Below are positions 8,110 to 15,612 of a stretch of DNA of 17,587 nucleotides, piece by piece (within the stretch, counting starts at the first letter, position 1; each line of letters opens with the position of its first letter). The stretch lies in NCBI GenBank assembly GCA_024697705.1, contig JAILFF010000307.1, positions 1 to 17,587 of the forward strand, in the 5' to 3' direction. This DNA comes from Ruminococcus sp. Its GTDB lineage: Bacteria; Bacillota; Clostridia; Oscillospirales; Ruminococcaceae. The notes under the pieces were generated by a model. It was given only the letters and a program-made list of their open reading frames with translations, was not told where the DNA came from and did not search any database. Position numbers and translations under genes: made by a program.

Positions 8110-8288
8110 TAAAAATTTGATTGAATTCATATTTTATTATCACAAAAAACGCCTTCTGTGATTCAATAAAATGGTGCAGATGACAGAAAATCGCGTGATT
8201 GTCAATATGTTCAAACGGCTCGTCCGATAAGTTCGCAAAATGTCTGTATATTAATTGATATCGTACTTTATAAAAGAACAAAAGTCCG
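8110..8288. other. AT-rich intergenic stretch without a convincing gene
   Basis: The gap between the lipoprotein gene and the synthetase gene is 383 bases long, and this is its middle part. It lies upstream of the synthetase promoter and downstream of the terminator. Short open frames here lack ribosome binding sites and coding character. The only structure I see is an interrupted inverted repeat, ATCACA (8139-8144) and TGTGAT (8157-8162), about 30 bases upstream of the -35 box. It could be a regulator site. Confidence 0.5.
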
Positions 8289-8334
8289 AAAAAACGTAAG
8301 ACCATGAAAGCAAATAACTGCAAACATGGTCTTA
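8289..8334 (-). terminator. Intrinsic terminator of the cyclase/lipoprotein operon
   Basis: A 10-bp perfect stem (8325-8334 with 8297-8306, sequence TAAGACCATG and its complement) closes an 18-base loop. On the minus strand it is followed by CG and six T (8289-8294). It begins about 80 bases after the stop codon of the peptide-binding lipoprotein gene. The stem is less GC-rich than typical. Confidence 0.7.
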
Positions 8335-8415
8335 TTTACGATGATCTGTATTGTCTGCCGCAAGGTTAGCGGTTTAAAATACTTCTGTTCGGGCAGCCGC
8401 CGCTTTTGCGCTTTT

Positions 8416-10332
8416 TTACCGAATTTCGCTGCGCTTTTCCTGCCAGCTTTTATAACGCTTCTCACATTCCTCGATGCCATACGACTTATCGTTCAGATGC
8501 ATCAGTTTGAAACGCTGCAATGCTATGCCGCACGCGGAATATTCGCTTTCGTACTGGTCGAGCTTTGATACCACATAACCGCCCGAGCAATCCACGCTGA
8601 TGGGTATTGCCACCGCATGATCTATCAGCAGCTTTTCCGCGTCGGCAAAACGCGAATACCTCGCCACCTTATCGCTGCTTATCCCGCAGGCTTCCGCCCT
8701 TATGCTGTCCCATTCGGCAAACAGAGCAGCCGTTTCGCCGTCGCCGCGGTACCAGAAATTGAAGTCGTTGCTTTCGTCAAACGGCTTGGTGAACGTTTCG
8801 GGGTCGGTGTAGTCGGCTCCCCAGTTGCATTTCATGAAGGCGTAGTTTCCGCTGCGCCTTATCTCGCTCAGGAAATTCGTTTCGGGACCCGCCTCAACGA
8901 TAACGTTTACGAAATCGTTGCCCAAAGTCTCCTCGATCTGCCGCTTGATTATGTCCGCTTCCGCGTGCCAGCCGAGCACCGCGGGGTTGTATGGCATCAG
9001 CATCTTGATCGGGAAGACCGCGCCTTTGCTTTCCAGCTCCTTACGCGCATCGGCGGCGAAGCGCTTTGCGGCGTCCTCGCTGCGGGAGCCGCTTATTCCC
9101 TTGAACTGCTCCTGCATGGTGTAGTCGGTGCTGCCGTTCGCCACAAAATCCCTCGGCGTAATGGTGTTCGATATCAGTCTGTCGGGGTCGTAGGGGTCGT
9201 AGACGCTCACCAGTGTGCGCTTGTCCATCGCGGCGGCAACAGCCTTTCGGAAGTTCTCGTTGTTGACCGCCAGCAGCCAGTTGTCCTTTTCGTATCTGTC
9301 GTTGAACTGCGGGTCGAAGTTGAAGCAGTAGAAATAGCTGTAAGCATTGTCAGACCGCGCAGGGTGTACCATATTGCACCGTTCCTCGTCAGCCATCCAT
9401 TCGTCAAGCTCGGCGGTGCTGAGCTGCGCACGGTCTATCTCGCCCATTATATACTTCGACGACTGCGAGCCTGCCAAGTCGGGGTTGTAAGATTCCACTA
9501 TGCGGTCGATGTAGACCTTGTCGGAATCCCAGTAGGAAAGGTTTTTCGTCATGACGCGGCGTTCGAGCGGCAGCCATGTCGAAAGTATGTACGCGCCGTT
9601 GTAAAGCAGATGCTTGTTGTCCGAGCCGAAGGAGTCGCCCTTCTCAGCAAGATATGCACGGCTCACGGGCATGAACGCGGGGTAGGACAGCACGCTCAGA
9701 AAGAACGGGCACGGCTTTTCGAGCTGATATTTCAGCGTGTATTTATCGACCGCCTTAACGCCGATGTCCTCGGGTGCGGTCACGGGCGGCACTGTGACAG
9801 GCTCTCCGTCATTGTCCTCCGTCAGTCTGTCGCTGTCACGCAAATACGCTGTATAATCGTAATACTGCTGAGCGCCGCTTATCACCGAGCCCGAGGAGAA
9901 CATATAGCGGCAGGAAGAATTGTTCGCCGCGTTGTTGACGTATTCGGCGGCTGCCACCCAGTCGTCGGCTGTGACCTCGGCGTATTCCGCACCCTCAGAA
10001 TTGACCCATTTTACGCCGTGACGGATATTAAACGTCCATTCCGTCATATCGTCGTTGCTCGACCAGCTTTCGGCAAGTCCGGGCAGGATATTCCCCACGT
10101 TGTCGTAATCCACAAGGCAGTCGATGATGTTCGCGGAAACGGCGGTATCGGCATACATACTTGTTTTCAGATAATTGAGCGTGGAACATTCGGAGGTATA
10201 TATCTGTCGGAAGACTGCCTGCGGCGCGGTGTAAAGCACTTTCTCGACGGTGCCGCAGCCCGTCATCATCATCGCGATAGCCGCCGCTGCGCAGATGAGC
10301 CTTGACAAATGCCTGAAACTACGCTTCCGCAT
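8416..10332 (-). CDS. OppA-type oligopeptide-binding lipoprotein (SBP family 5)
   Basis: This 638-residue extracellular solute-binding protein is of the peptide/nickel ABC class. It has a basic N-terminus, a hydrophobic segment (13-23) and a lipobox MTGC with Cys26, predicting lipid anchoring to the outer face of the membrane. The family pattern is clear: the N-terminal LNYLKTS region, LPGLAESWSSNDDMTEWTFNIRHGVKW, the two-lobe middle with YNGAYIL, and the C-terminal NWGADYTDPETF typical of OppA/DppA. The length is slightly above the usual 530-600. The start codon lies inside the end of the diguanylate cyclase gene (14-base overlap) with AAGGAGGA eight bases upstream, so translation is coupled. 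No peptide permease or ATPase genes flank it, so it is an orphan binding protein. It may feed a distant transporter or act as the ligand-binding partner of the cyclase; the second idea is inference. Confidence 0.9.
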   Translation of the reverse strand: MRKRSFRHLSRLICAAAAIAMMMTGCGTVEKVLYTAPQAVFRQIYTSECSTLNYLKTSMYADTAVSANIIDCLVDYDNVGNILPGLAESWSSNDDMTEWTFNIRHGVKWVNSEGAEYAEVTADDWVAAAEYVNNAANNSSCRYMFSSGSVISGAQQYYDYTAYLRDSDRLTEDNDGEPVTVPPVTAPEDIGVKAVDKYTLKYQLEKPCPFFLSVLSYPAFMPVSRAYLAEKGDSFGSDNKHLLYNGAYILSTWLPLERRVMTKNLSYWDSDKVYIDRIVESYNPDLAGSQSSKYIMGEIDRAQLSTAELDEWMADEERCNMVHPARSDNAYSYFYCFNFDPQFNDRYEKDNWLLAVNNENFRKAVAAAMDKRTLVSVYDPYDPDRLISNTITPRDFVANGSTDYTMQEQFKGISGSRSEDAAKRFAADARKELESKGAVFPIKMLMPYNPAVLGWHAEADIIKRQIEETLGNDFVNVIVEAGPETNFLSEIRRSGNYAFMKCNWGADYTDPETFTKPFDESNDFNFWYRGDGETAALFAEWDSIRAEACGISSDKVARYSRFADAEKLLIDHAVAIPISVDCSGGYVVSKLDQYESEYSACGIALQRFKLMHLNDKSYGIEECEKRYKSWQEKRSEIR

Positions 10333-11791
10333 CTTTCGGCTCCTCCTTTTTGTTGCGCATTTCGGCTCCTATCCTTTCGTAGTAGCGCTTCTTTTCCTCA
10401 TACATTTCATCTTCGGCGACCTTTATGAGCGCCTTGATGTTTATTCCGACGGCGCCCACTCCGACGCCTGCCGAGATATGGTAATTATTTCTTTCGATCT
10501 CTTTGTTCACCGCATCGAGCTTACTGTGCAGCGCGGTCGCGCCCGTGTCGCGGCAAAAGGCGATAAATTCATCGCCGCCTATCCTGAACACCGTTTCCTC
10601 TCCGAACGCTGTTTTAAGTTCATTCGCTACGAACTGAAGCATCTGATCTCCCGCAAGGTGTCCGCGGGTGTTGTTGAGCTCGTGCAGACCGTTGGCATCG
10701 ACATATATGCAGACCAGTCCGCCCGTGGAATCATACCCCGCGCAGTATTGCTCGAAAAGATTTCTGTTGCGAAGTCCCGTGAGAACGTCCACATTCGCTT
10801 TGACCTCCGCGTGTTCGATCGAACGCCGATAGGCGATCACGAGCAGCGCCAGATATATCGCGAATATAGCCGTCATGAAGCCGAGCAGCAGGTAAAGCGA
10901 GCTCGAAAGCGACTGCATGGAAGACAAAGCCTCCTCCTTGCTCACCATAACGAGCAGCTCCCAGTCGGCGATCTCCAGCGGCTTGAACGAAGCGTAATAG
11001 GTCACGTCATCGCCCGATCCGCTGCTAAGGCTTACCGTCCGGAATCCCGTGCTGCCGTGCGAAACGCTCTTTGTCAGTTCGCTGTCGCCGAGGCTCGCAA
11101 GGGAATCGAATTTCGCGCTGTCGTAGCCGCCTGTCAGCACGTTTTTTCCGCTGGCGCGGTCGATCACGCAGTAGATGCAGTCGCCGCCGTATATCTGCGG
11201 AGACCAGATGTGCGCGATCTTGTCGGGATCCATTTCGGCGAAAACAAGTCCGACCTGTTTTTCCTTGCGTACAACGGGGATATAGCTTCTGATAACGGTA
11301 CTGCTGCCATTGACAAGCACGGGCGTCTGCAAGCCGTTTATATGTTCGCCTTTCTTTATCTCGTTTTCGTAGCTTATCTTGCCCGAAACGTCGATGCTAT
11401 CGCCCGTTTTGAGGACAACGGTATTCTTCGAGGTAAGTATCCCGGCGTTTGAAAAATCTGAGCTCAGTTCGTACATATCAAGGAAAGAGCCCGCTCTTTC
11501 GGAGGCGAATTTCTCCTCGGAAAGTATCTTTGCCACCATGCTCAGGGTAACGCGGTCGGTGCGGAAGATATTTTCAAAATCGGCGCAGGCTTCGTCGGTG
11601 GAGTGCGTCAGCTCGGCGCAGCAGTGTTCCTTGATGAGCCTGTCGGCGCGTCTGAAGTAAATGGTTATCAAAAGCAGCACGGAGATAAGAAGCAGCACGG
11701 TAAGAAGACCGAAGAGCGTGAAAACTCCTCCGCCGCTTGTGTACTTATGCAGCAGCTTTGCCGGTAATTTTTTGATCTTAAAACGATTCAT
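10319..11791 (-). CDS. Membrane diguanylate cyclase with extracellular Cache-like sensor
   Basis: This 490-residue protein is predicted to make cyclic di-GMP from GTP in response to an external signal. Membrane helices lie at about 23-46 and 298-321. Between them is an extracellular domain of about 250 residues with a Cache-like pattern (IRSYIPVVRKEKQVGLVFAEMD; TYYASFKPLEIADWELLVMV). The GGDEF domain (about 330-475) has VDVLTGLRNRN, the metal-binding Asp365 (VDANGLHELNNTRGH) and an intact RIGGDEF (403-409). The RxxD inhibitory site expected five residues before GGDEF is absent (FGEE instead), so product feedback there is unlikely. I start at ATG 11791, with GGGAG six bases upstream, not at 11884, because the promoter -10 box lies between them. 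It is the first gene of the operon with the peptide-binding lipoprotein. Confidence 0.9.
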   Translation of the reverse strand: MNRFKIKKLPAKLLHKYTSGGGVFTLFGLLTVLLLISVLLLITIYFRRADRLIKEHCCAELTHSTDEACADFENIFRTDRVTLSMVAKILSEEKFASERAGSFLDMYELSSDFSNAGILTSKNTVVLKTGDSIDVSGKISYENEIKKGEHINGLQTPVLVNGSSTVIRSYIPVVRKEKQVGLVFAEMDPDKIAHIWSPQIYGGDCIYCVIDRASGKNVLTGGYDSAKFDSLASLGDSELTKSVSHGSTGFRTVSLSSGSGDDVTYYASFKPLEIADWELLVMVSKEEALSSMQSLSSSLYLLLGFMTAIFAIYLALLVIAYRRSIEHAEVKANVDVLTGLRNRNLFEQYCAGYDSTGGLVCIYVDANGLHELNNTRGHLAGDQMLQFVANELKTAFGEETVFRIGGDEFIAFCRDTGATALHSKLDAVNKEIERNNYHISAGVGVGAVGINIKALIKVAEDEMYEEKKRYYERIGAEMRNKKEEPKDAEA

Positions 11792-11855
11792 AAGTATCTC
11801 CCGCTGTCTGCGCAACGCGTCGGTTTTCTTCCGAAGACAAAAACTTCCCATAATA

Positions 11856-11884
11856 ATTTTATCACAATACCCGACTATTGTCAA
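11856..11884 (-). promoter_or_regulatory. Sigma-A promoter of the cyclase/lipoprotein operon
   Basis: The minus strand reads TTGACA (11879-11884), 17 bases, TAAAAT (11856-11861). The predicted transcription start is near 11849, leaving a leader of about 58 bases. This also rules out start codons upstream of it for the cyclase. Confidence 0.82.
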
Positions 11885-11950
11885 GTCATTTGAGAAAGAT
11901 TGCTTCGAAGATTGTTAAAATATTATTTACAAATTTTCTCCCGAACGGTA

Positions 11951-11979
11951 TTGACATCAGCCGTTAATTGTGCTATAAT
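11951..11979 (+). promoter_or_regulatory. Consensus sigma-A promoter of tRNA-Val
   Basis: A perfect TTGACA (11951-11956) and perfect TATAAT (11974-11979) are separated by exactly 17 bases. The tRNA begins 17 bases after the -10 box. It is divergent from the cyclase promoter, with about 65 bases between the two -35 boxes. Confidence 0.88.
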
Positions 11980-11996
11980 AATTATCGTTGAGTCAC

Positions 11997-12069
11997 GGAA
12001 GTTTAGCTCAGCTGGGAGAGCATCTGCCTTACAAGCAGAGGGTCATAGGTTCGATCCCTATAACTTCCA
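11997..12069 (+). tRNA. tRNA-Val (anticodon TAC)
   Basis: This is a 73-nt cloverleaf. The acceptor stem GGAAGTT pairs with AACTTCC, and the D arm contains GCTC AGCTGGGA GAGC. The anticodon stem TCTGC/GCAGA closes the loop CTTACAA, giving anticodon TAC (reads GTA and other Val codons by wobble). The T arm is ATAGG TTCGATC CCTAT and the discriminator base is A. The 3' CCA is not encoded. It stands alone, with its own promoter and terminator. Confidence 0.97.
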
Positions 12070-12075
12070 TATCGA

Positions 12076-12104
12076 AGCCGATCCTTTTTTGGGGTCGGCT
12101 TTTT
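12076..12104 (+). terminator. Intrinsic terminator of tRNA-Val
   Basis: A 9-bp stem forms between AGCCGATCC (12076-12084) and the GGGGTCGGCT run (12091-12100), with one G-T wobble. It is followed by TTTTG and begins seven bases after the tRNA. Confidence 0.85.
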
Positions 12105-12142
12105 GTTATGCTTTTTTGTAAACATTTGTTTTGATTATTGAT

Positions 12143-12174
12143 GTAGGGCGGGGACAGGTTCAACTCCCGCCCGT
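12143..12174. repeat. GC-rich dispersed hairpin repeat, copy 1
   Basis: It begins GTAGGGCGGGG, then a 12-base loop region, then CCCGCCCGT. GGGCGGG (12146-12152) pairs perfectly with CCCGCCC (12166-12172). The same head and tail occur at 17519-17544 around a different loop. It sits in the AT-rich gap between the tRNA terminator and the ABC operon terminator. It is probably a species-specific REP-like repeat; its function is unknown. Confidence 0.65.
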
Positions 12175-12194
12175 GCCATGCTTTCCGCTGTTGC

Positions 12195-12227
12195 AAAAAA
12201 AGCGGGTGTGCGCTTTTGCATACCCGC
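12195..12227 (-). terminator. Intrinsic terminator of the GntR/ABC operon
   Basis: A 10-bp stem with one wobble (12218-12227 with 12202-12211) closes a 6-base loop and on the minus strand is followed immediately by seven T (12195-12201). It lies 50 bases after the permease stop codon. Confidence 0.88.
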
Positions 12228-12276
12228 CTTTTCCTTATTCCTCATACTTAACGTAATCAGATTCATCCGAATAATA

Positions 12277-13815
12277 TTAGTAGTAATCATTTGTCTCCCT
12301 GGTATTTACAAGGAAACCAAGCTCTTCAAGCTCCTGCACGAGCTGTTCGACCTCCTTTTTGGAATGAAATACCACTTTCTGGTGCATCGTCTCATAGGAT
12401 GATCTGGATTTCCAGTCGTCGTTGTCTTCTCTCAGCTGATCGCGGGTTCCGTAGCATATTTGCATATTGGCAGGATTGTAATAGCTATGACTGTATCTGG
12501 TGTAATCCTTGCCGTTCAGATTGAAGAGGAATACATCCGTGTCCTTGGGACGTTTTACGATAGCCTTTTGGAATACTCTCGCCGCCTCGCGCACCTGCTT
12601 GTCGGTAAGTTCGGATATACCGTTGTTGAGCTTCGCGTCAAAATCGTAAACTACCCGGCTGTTGTCGTTGTAGCTTGAAAGGGTGATGCTTACTCTCGCG
12701 CCTTCAAGACTTGCACTCGGCAGATGATAAACGATGCCGAAGCCGTCGGTCTGATAAGCGCACCACGCTAACAGCAGATACGCCGCCGTGCTTGTTACAT
12801 ATTTAATCAGCCAGCCGATAATGTTTTTCACAGAGAGCTTTCCGCGGCTTGCGATGATGTGGATAACAATGTAGATGATCGCTACGATTATTACGCCGAT
12901 GTACGCTTCCGTGTGGAAGAAGAACAGGCTGTAAACCGTCGTCAGCCCTGCGAACATCACGATCTCGAAGAAGAATCGGTTCGCTATCGGGGTGCCTACC
13001 GTGCGGGCGTCGCGCCGCTTGTAGATAAGGCAGGTGAGCGCCATAACGCCTGCGGAAATGAGGCAGTTGATTATTATCATGAGGTTGAACAGCCCGTCCA
13101 AGTCGCCCGCGTCTACGATGTTCAGCACGAAAGAGAGCGTCCATGTCGAGAACAGTATGCCCGGGTCGGTGGTCTGTCCCGCGCAGGTGTCGGTGAGCGT
13201 GTACCAGATCATTGGCGGCGCTATCGAGGTGCATAAAACGGTGATTATCGTGAAGTAAATGGTCTCGCCGAGCGCTCCGCAGCATACCGAGCAAAGCACC
13301 GTCAGGCAGTCAACAAAGAGCGTTCCCGCCATTATCGTAAGGAATGCCGCTGTGATAAATCCGTCATCGGCGGTCGGGTCTCCTTTGATAATTAGGCGCA
13401 GCGTATTTATCAGCGAAGGCACGCCCGTCCAGAGCATTACCGGAAAGATGTGGATATAGCAGAGCGCCAGCAGTTTCGAGAAATATCTCTCGGTACCCGT
13501 CATCGGCAGTGAGAGCTGAACGTCGCCCAGCTGAACGCTGTTCATGTCGCGGAATATGCCCGCCGCGCCGATAAGACCTATCGCGCCGCCGATCACGAGC
13601 AGTAAAACGCCCAGCCATGAAGGATAAAAGTTTACATAAGCGCTTTGCGCTCCGTTCATGTTGTCAACCATTTCGTAGCTACTTACATCGCTTAGAAAAG
13701 CGTACAGCAGACCGCCCATTCCGAGTATTATGTTTGCTATGACGAAAAATTTCTTGTGCGTCCGCGCCTCGCCGAGCGCGAAACGGTTAATCCTCTGTAA
13801 TGATCCCGCTGCCAT
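12277..13815 (-). CDS. ABC-2 type multi-spanning permease with soluble C-terminal domain
   Basis: This 512-residue membrane protein is the permease partner of the adjacent ATPase. It has about ten hydrophobic segments in the first 380 residues, for example FFVIANIILGMGGLLYAF, WLGVLLLVIGGAIGLIGAAGIF and IGVIIVAIIYIVIHII. A last segment (LLLAWCAYQ) leads to a hydrophilic C-terminal domain of about 130 residues, ending DYY. DVQLSLPMTGTERYFSKLLA after the second helix is the pattern of ABC-2 permeases (a 'LPMT..e...sKl' loop). I start at ATG 13815, 29 bases inside the ATPase gene, with GGAGG nine bases upstream; an upstream ATG at 13854 has no clear site. The substrate is not evident. In YtrA-type operons such permeases are linked to envelope or antibiotic stress. 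The extra soluble domain resembles nothing I recognise. Confidence 0.82.
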   Translation of the reverse strand: MAAGSLQRINRFALGEARTHKKFFVIANIILGMGGLLYAFLSDVSSYEMVDNMNGAQSAYVNFYPSWLGVLLLVIGGAIGLIGAAGIFRDMNSVQLGDVQLSLPMTGTERYFSKLLALCYIHIFPVMLWTGVPSLINTLRLIIKGDPTADDGFITAAFLTIMAGTLFVDCLTVLCSVCCGALGETIYFTIITVLCTSIAPPMIWYTLTDTCAGQTTDPGILFSTWTLSFVLNIVDAGDLDGLFNLMIIINCLISAGVMALTCLIYKRRDARTVGTPIANRFFFEIVMFAGLTTVYSLFFFHTEAYIGVIIVAIIYIVIHIIASRGKLSVKNIIGWLIKYVTSTAAYLLLAWCAYQTDGFGIVYHLPSASLEGARVSITLSSYNDNSRVVYDFDAKLNNGISELTDKQVREAARVFQKAIVKRPKDTDVFLFNLNGKDYTRYSHSYYNPANMQICYGTRDQLREDNDDWKSRSSYETMHQKVVFHSKKEVEQLVQELEELGFLVNTRETNDYY

Positions 13816-14725
13816 AGCCTCTCGCCTCCAGTTCGTATATGAATATCTCCTCAAGCGTAAGCGGTATTATCTCTGTAATGTCGGTCTTTATCGCCGACAG
13901 CCTGCGCATGATCTCTTCCTCTGTTCCTCTTATTACCGCCTGGACTACGCTGCCCGAGCCGGTGTACTGCATTATTTGAACGCCCGCCGCTTCAAGCTCC
14001 TCGCGGGTGACGGGCGAGTTCTTTCTCGCCAGCTGCACCTTGCGGAAGCCGCCGCGTATCTCGTCTATCTCGTCGGCGAAGATCAGCTTGCCCTTGTGTA
14101 TCAGCATGGCGCGGTCGCAAAGCTCGTTGATCTCGGCGATGTTGTGCGAAGATACGATGAGCGTTGCACCGCGGTCGAGCATCTCGTCCATGATGAGGTT
14201 CTTTACCACGCGGCGCATGGCGGGGTCAAGCCCGTCGAAGGCTTCGTCGAGCATGAGATATTTCGTCATGCAGGCAAGTCCGATGATGACTACCGACTGC
14301 CGCTTCATGCCCTTCGAGAACTCGGCAAGGCGCTTATTTTTCGGCAGACTGAGCTTATTAATAAGTCTGTCGAATACCTCCTGCGAAAAGCTGTGGTAAT
14401 AGCTCGCGTAATATTTGCCCAAAGCTTCGAGGGTGAAGTTCGCGTACTGCACGGTCTCGTCGTTTACAAAGAAGATATCCGCCTTCGCCGCAGCGTTGTC
14501 CCAGACCGATCTTCCGTCTATCTCTATGCTGCCGATCTCGGTCTTGTACACGCCGCACATCATTCGCATGAGCGTGGATTTTCCCGCGCCGTTCGACCCG
14601 AGAAAGCCGTAAATGCAGCCATCAGGAATGGTTATTGAAATATCATCGAGCGCCTTGAACTGTTCGCCGCCCTTGGCAAGCCCCTTCCTTTCAAAAACCA
14701 TTGATACGTTTTTTATCTCTATCAT
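13787..14725 (-). CDS. ABC transporter ATPase, YtrB/BcrA-like
   Basis: This 312-residue cytoplasmic ATPase should energise the permease encoded just downstream. It has Walker A GSNGAGKST (43-51), the signature FSKGMKRQ (136-143) in the SKGM form usual for BcrA/YtrB-like transporters, Walker B YLMLDEAFDGLDP (156-168) and the switch His194 in SSHN. The Q-loop position reads VNDE rather than Gln, as in other members of this group. About 80 residues follow the nucleotide-binding core. The start overlaps the repressor stop as ATGA, giving tight coupling, and the 3' end overlaps the permease by 29 bases. A single ATPase with one permease suggests a homodimeric complex of each. Confidence 0.93.
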   Translation of the reverse strand: MIEIKNVSMVFERKGLAKGGEQFKALDDISITIPDGCIYGFLGSNGAGKSTLMRMMCGVYKTEIGSIEIDGRSVWDNAAAKADIFFVNDETVQYANFTLEALGKYYASYYHSFSQEVFDRLINKLSLPKNKRLAEFSKGMKRQSVVIIGLACMTKYLMLDEAFDGLDPAMRRVVKNLIMDEMLDRGATLIVSSHNIAEINELCDRAMLIHKGKLIFADEIDEIRGGFRKVQLARKNSPVTREELEAAGVQIMQYTGSGSVVQAVIRGTEEEIMRRLSAIKTDITEIIPLTLEEIFIYELEARGYGSGIITED

Positions 14726-15105
14726 TGTCCGTTACCTCCGTTCCCTGCGGCAGCTTCGGCGCAGACGCGCTCGATTATCTCTATGAGCGTATCCTTAGGC
14801 ACTCCCGCCTTTACCGCTTCGCGGGTCTTCTCTTCAAATTCCTCGGTAAAGCGCTTGTCTGCCTTGCCCTCGTGCTTTGCCACAAAACACCCTCTGCCCG
14901 CTATCGAGTAGATTATGCCGTCGCGTTCGAGGATACCGTAAGCCTTCGCTACCGTATTCGGGTTTATCCCAAGCTCCTTGGCAAGCACCCTCGCGGCAGG
15001 GAGCCTGTCGTTTTCTTTAAGCACGCCCTTGGCGATCTCTCCGCAGATACCGCGGCAGATCTGCTCGTACATCGGCACGCGCCCCGTAATGTCGATCGTT
15101 ATCAC
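14722..15105 (-). CDS. GntR-family transcriptional repressor, YtrA subfamily
   Basis: This 127-residue regulator has an N-terminal winged helix, including PMYEQICRGI, RLPAARVLAKELGINPNTVAKAYGILERDGII (34-65) and the wing GRGCFVA. A short helical C-terminal part of about 50 residues serves dimerisation. The small size and the adjoining ABC genes mark the YtrA subfamily, known for repressing its own transporter operon. It starts with GTG (15105), supported by AAGGAGG seven bases upstream, and overlaps the previous lipoprotein gene as GTGA. The likely target is the perfect inverted repeat at 16004-16030 over the promoter of this operon. The inducer is unknown. Confidence 0.93.
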   Translation of the reverse strand: MITIDITGRVPMYEQICRGICGEIAKGVLKENDRLPAARVLAKELGINPNTVAKAYGILERDGIIYSIAGRGCFVAKHEGKADKRFTEEFEEKTREAVKAGVPKDTLIEIIERVCAEAAAGNGGNGQ

Positions 15106-15557
15106 AAGTCTCCCTCCTTTGAGTTTTCGCCGTTCCAGATGTCGTAATCGAGGCTGTCGATATACGGCGGGGTGAATATCTCTTTCCCCATCGTATCTAT
15201 CGCTCTGTAAAATATCGGCTGATCCATTATCCCGTTTACATACTTCGACATGAGGTAATCGTTCGTCGCTTTAAGCTTGCAGATACGCTCGTTTGTGTCT
15301 CCGTCCGAGTAGCCCACGCACGCGAGAACGTCGCTGTGGCGGAACTCGTTGTTGATGGTACCGTAACAGGCGAATTCTCTGCCGCCGTACAAAATGGTGC
15401 AGTATGTGTCCTCCGGGTCATTCTCGTTCACATAGGTCGCCTGTTCAAGCTCGCGGGCGTCCGACGGCAGTTCGTAAACGTCGTTATAACACCCCGAGAG
15501 CAGCAGCACTGCCGCCGCAGGCAGCAGAAGATGTCTCCTTATCTTTTGTTCACACAT
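15102..15557 (-). CDS. Small lipoprotein of unknown function in the GntR/ABC operon
   Basis: This 151-residue protein has a positively charged start (EQKIRRH), a hydrophobic stretch and the lipobox LSGC at residues 20-23, so a mature lipoprotein of about 129 residues on the outer membrane face is predicted. The mature part has two cysteines (CTILYGGREFACYGTI) that could form a disulphide, and is otherwise acidic. I recognise no family. GGAAGTG about eight bases before ATG 15557 is a moderate ribosome binding site. Its stop overlaps the repressor start by four bases, so it is translated together with the repressor and transporter. A role as accessory sensor or substrate-binding part of the transporter is plausible but only inferred. 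Confidence 0.78.
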   Translation of the reverse strand: MCEQKIRRHLLLPAAAVLLLSGCYNDVYELPSDARELEQATYVNENDPEDTYCTILYGGREFACYGTINNEFRHSDVLACVGYSDGDTNERICKLKATNDYLMSKYVNGIMDQPIFYRAIDTMGKEIFTPPYIDSLDYDIWNGENSKEGDL

Positions 15558-15612
15558 AGGTCATTTCACTTCCGTTCTTTGGATCTGTCTCTTTCTCTTT
15601 CTTTTTTCTGTT

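Noticed and set aside
8087..8323. Minus-strand 78-codon ORF between the terminator and the synthetase
   Set aside because: It overlaps the synthetase promoter and part of the terminator, lacks a ribosome binding site, and shows no family pattern.
8616..10305. Long plus-strand open frame (562 codons) opposite the peptide-binding lipoprotein gene
   Set aside because: It is rich in Arg, Val and His with no recognisable motif, mirrors the codon pattern of the real gene on the other strand, and has no ribosome binding site.
10250..11452. Plus-strand open frame of 400 codons opposite the cyclase gene
   Set aside because: It is a shadow of the GGDEF gene, which has clear motifs, a promoter and a ribosome binding site.
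12151..12178. tRNA-like 3' half (GGTTCAACTCC ... GTGCCA) downstream of tRNA-Val
   Set aside because: The bases that would form the T stem (ACAGG and CCCGC) do not pair, and there is no acceptor or anticodon arm. The sequence is explained by the hairpin repeat.
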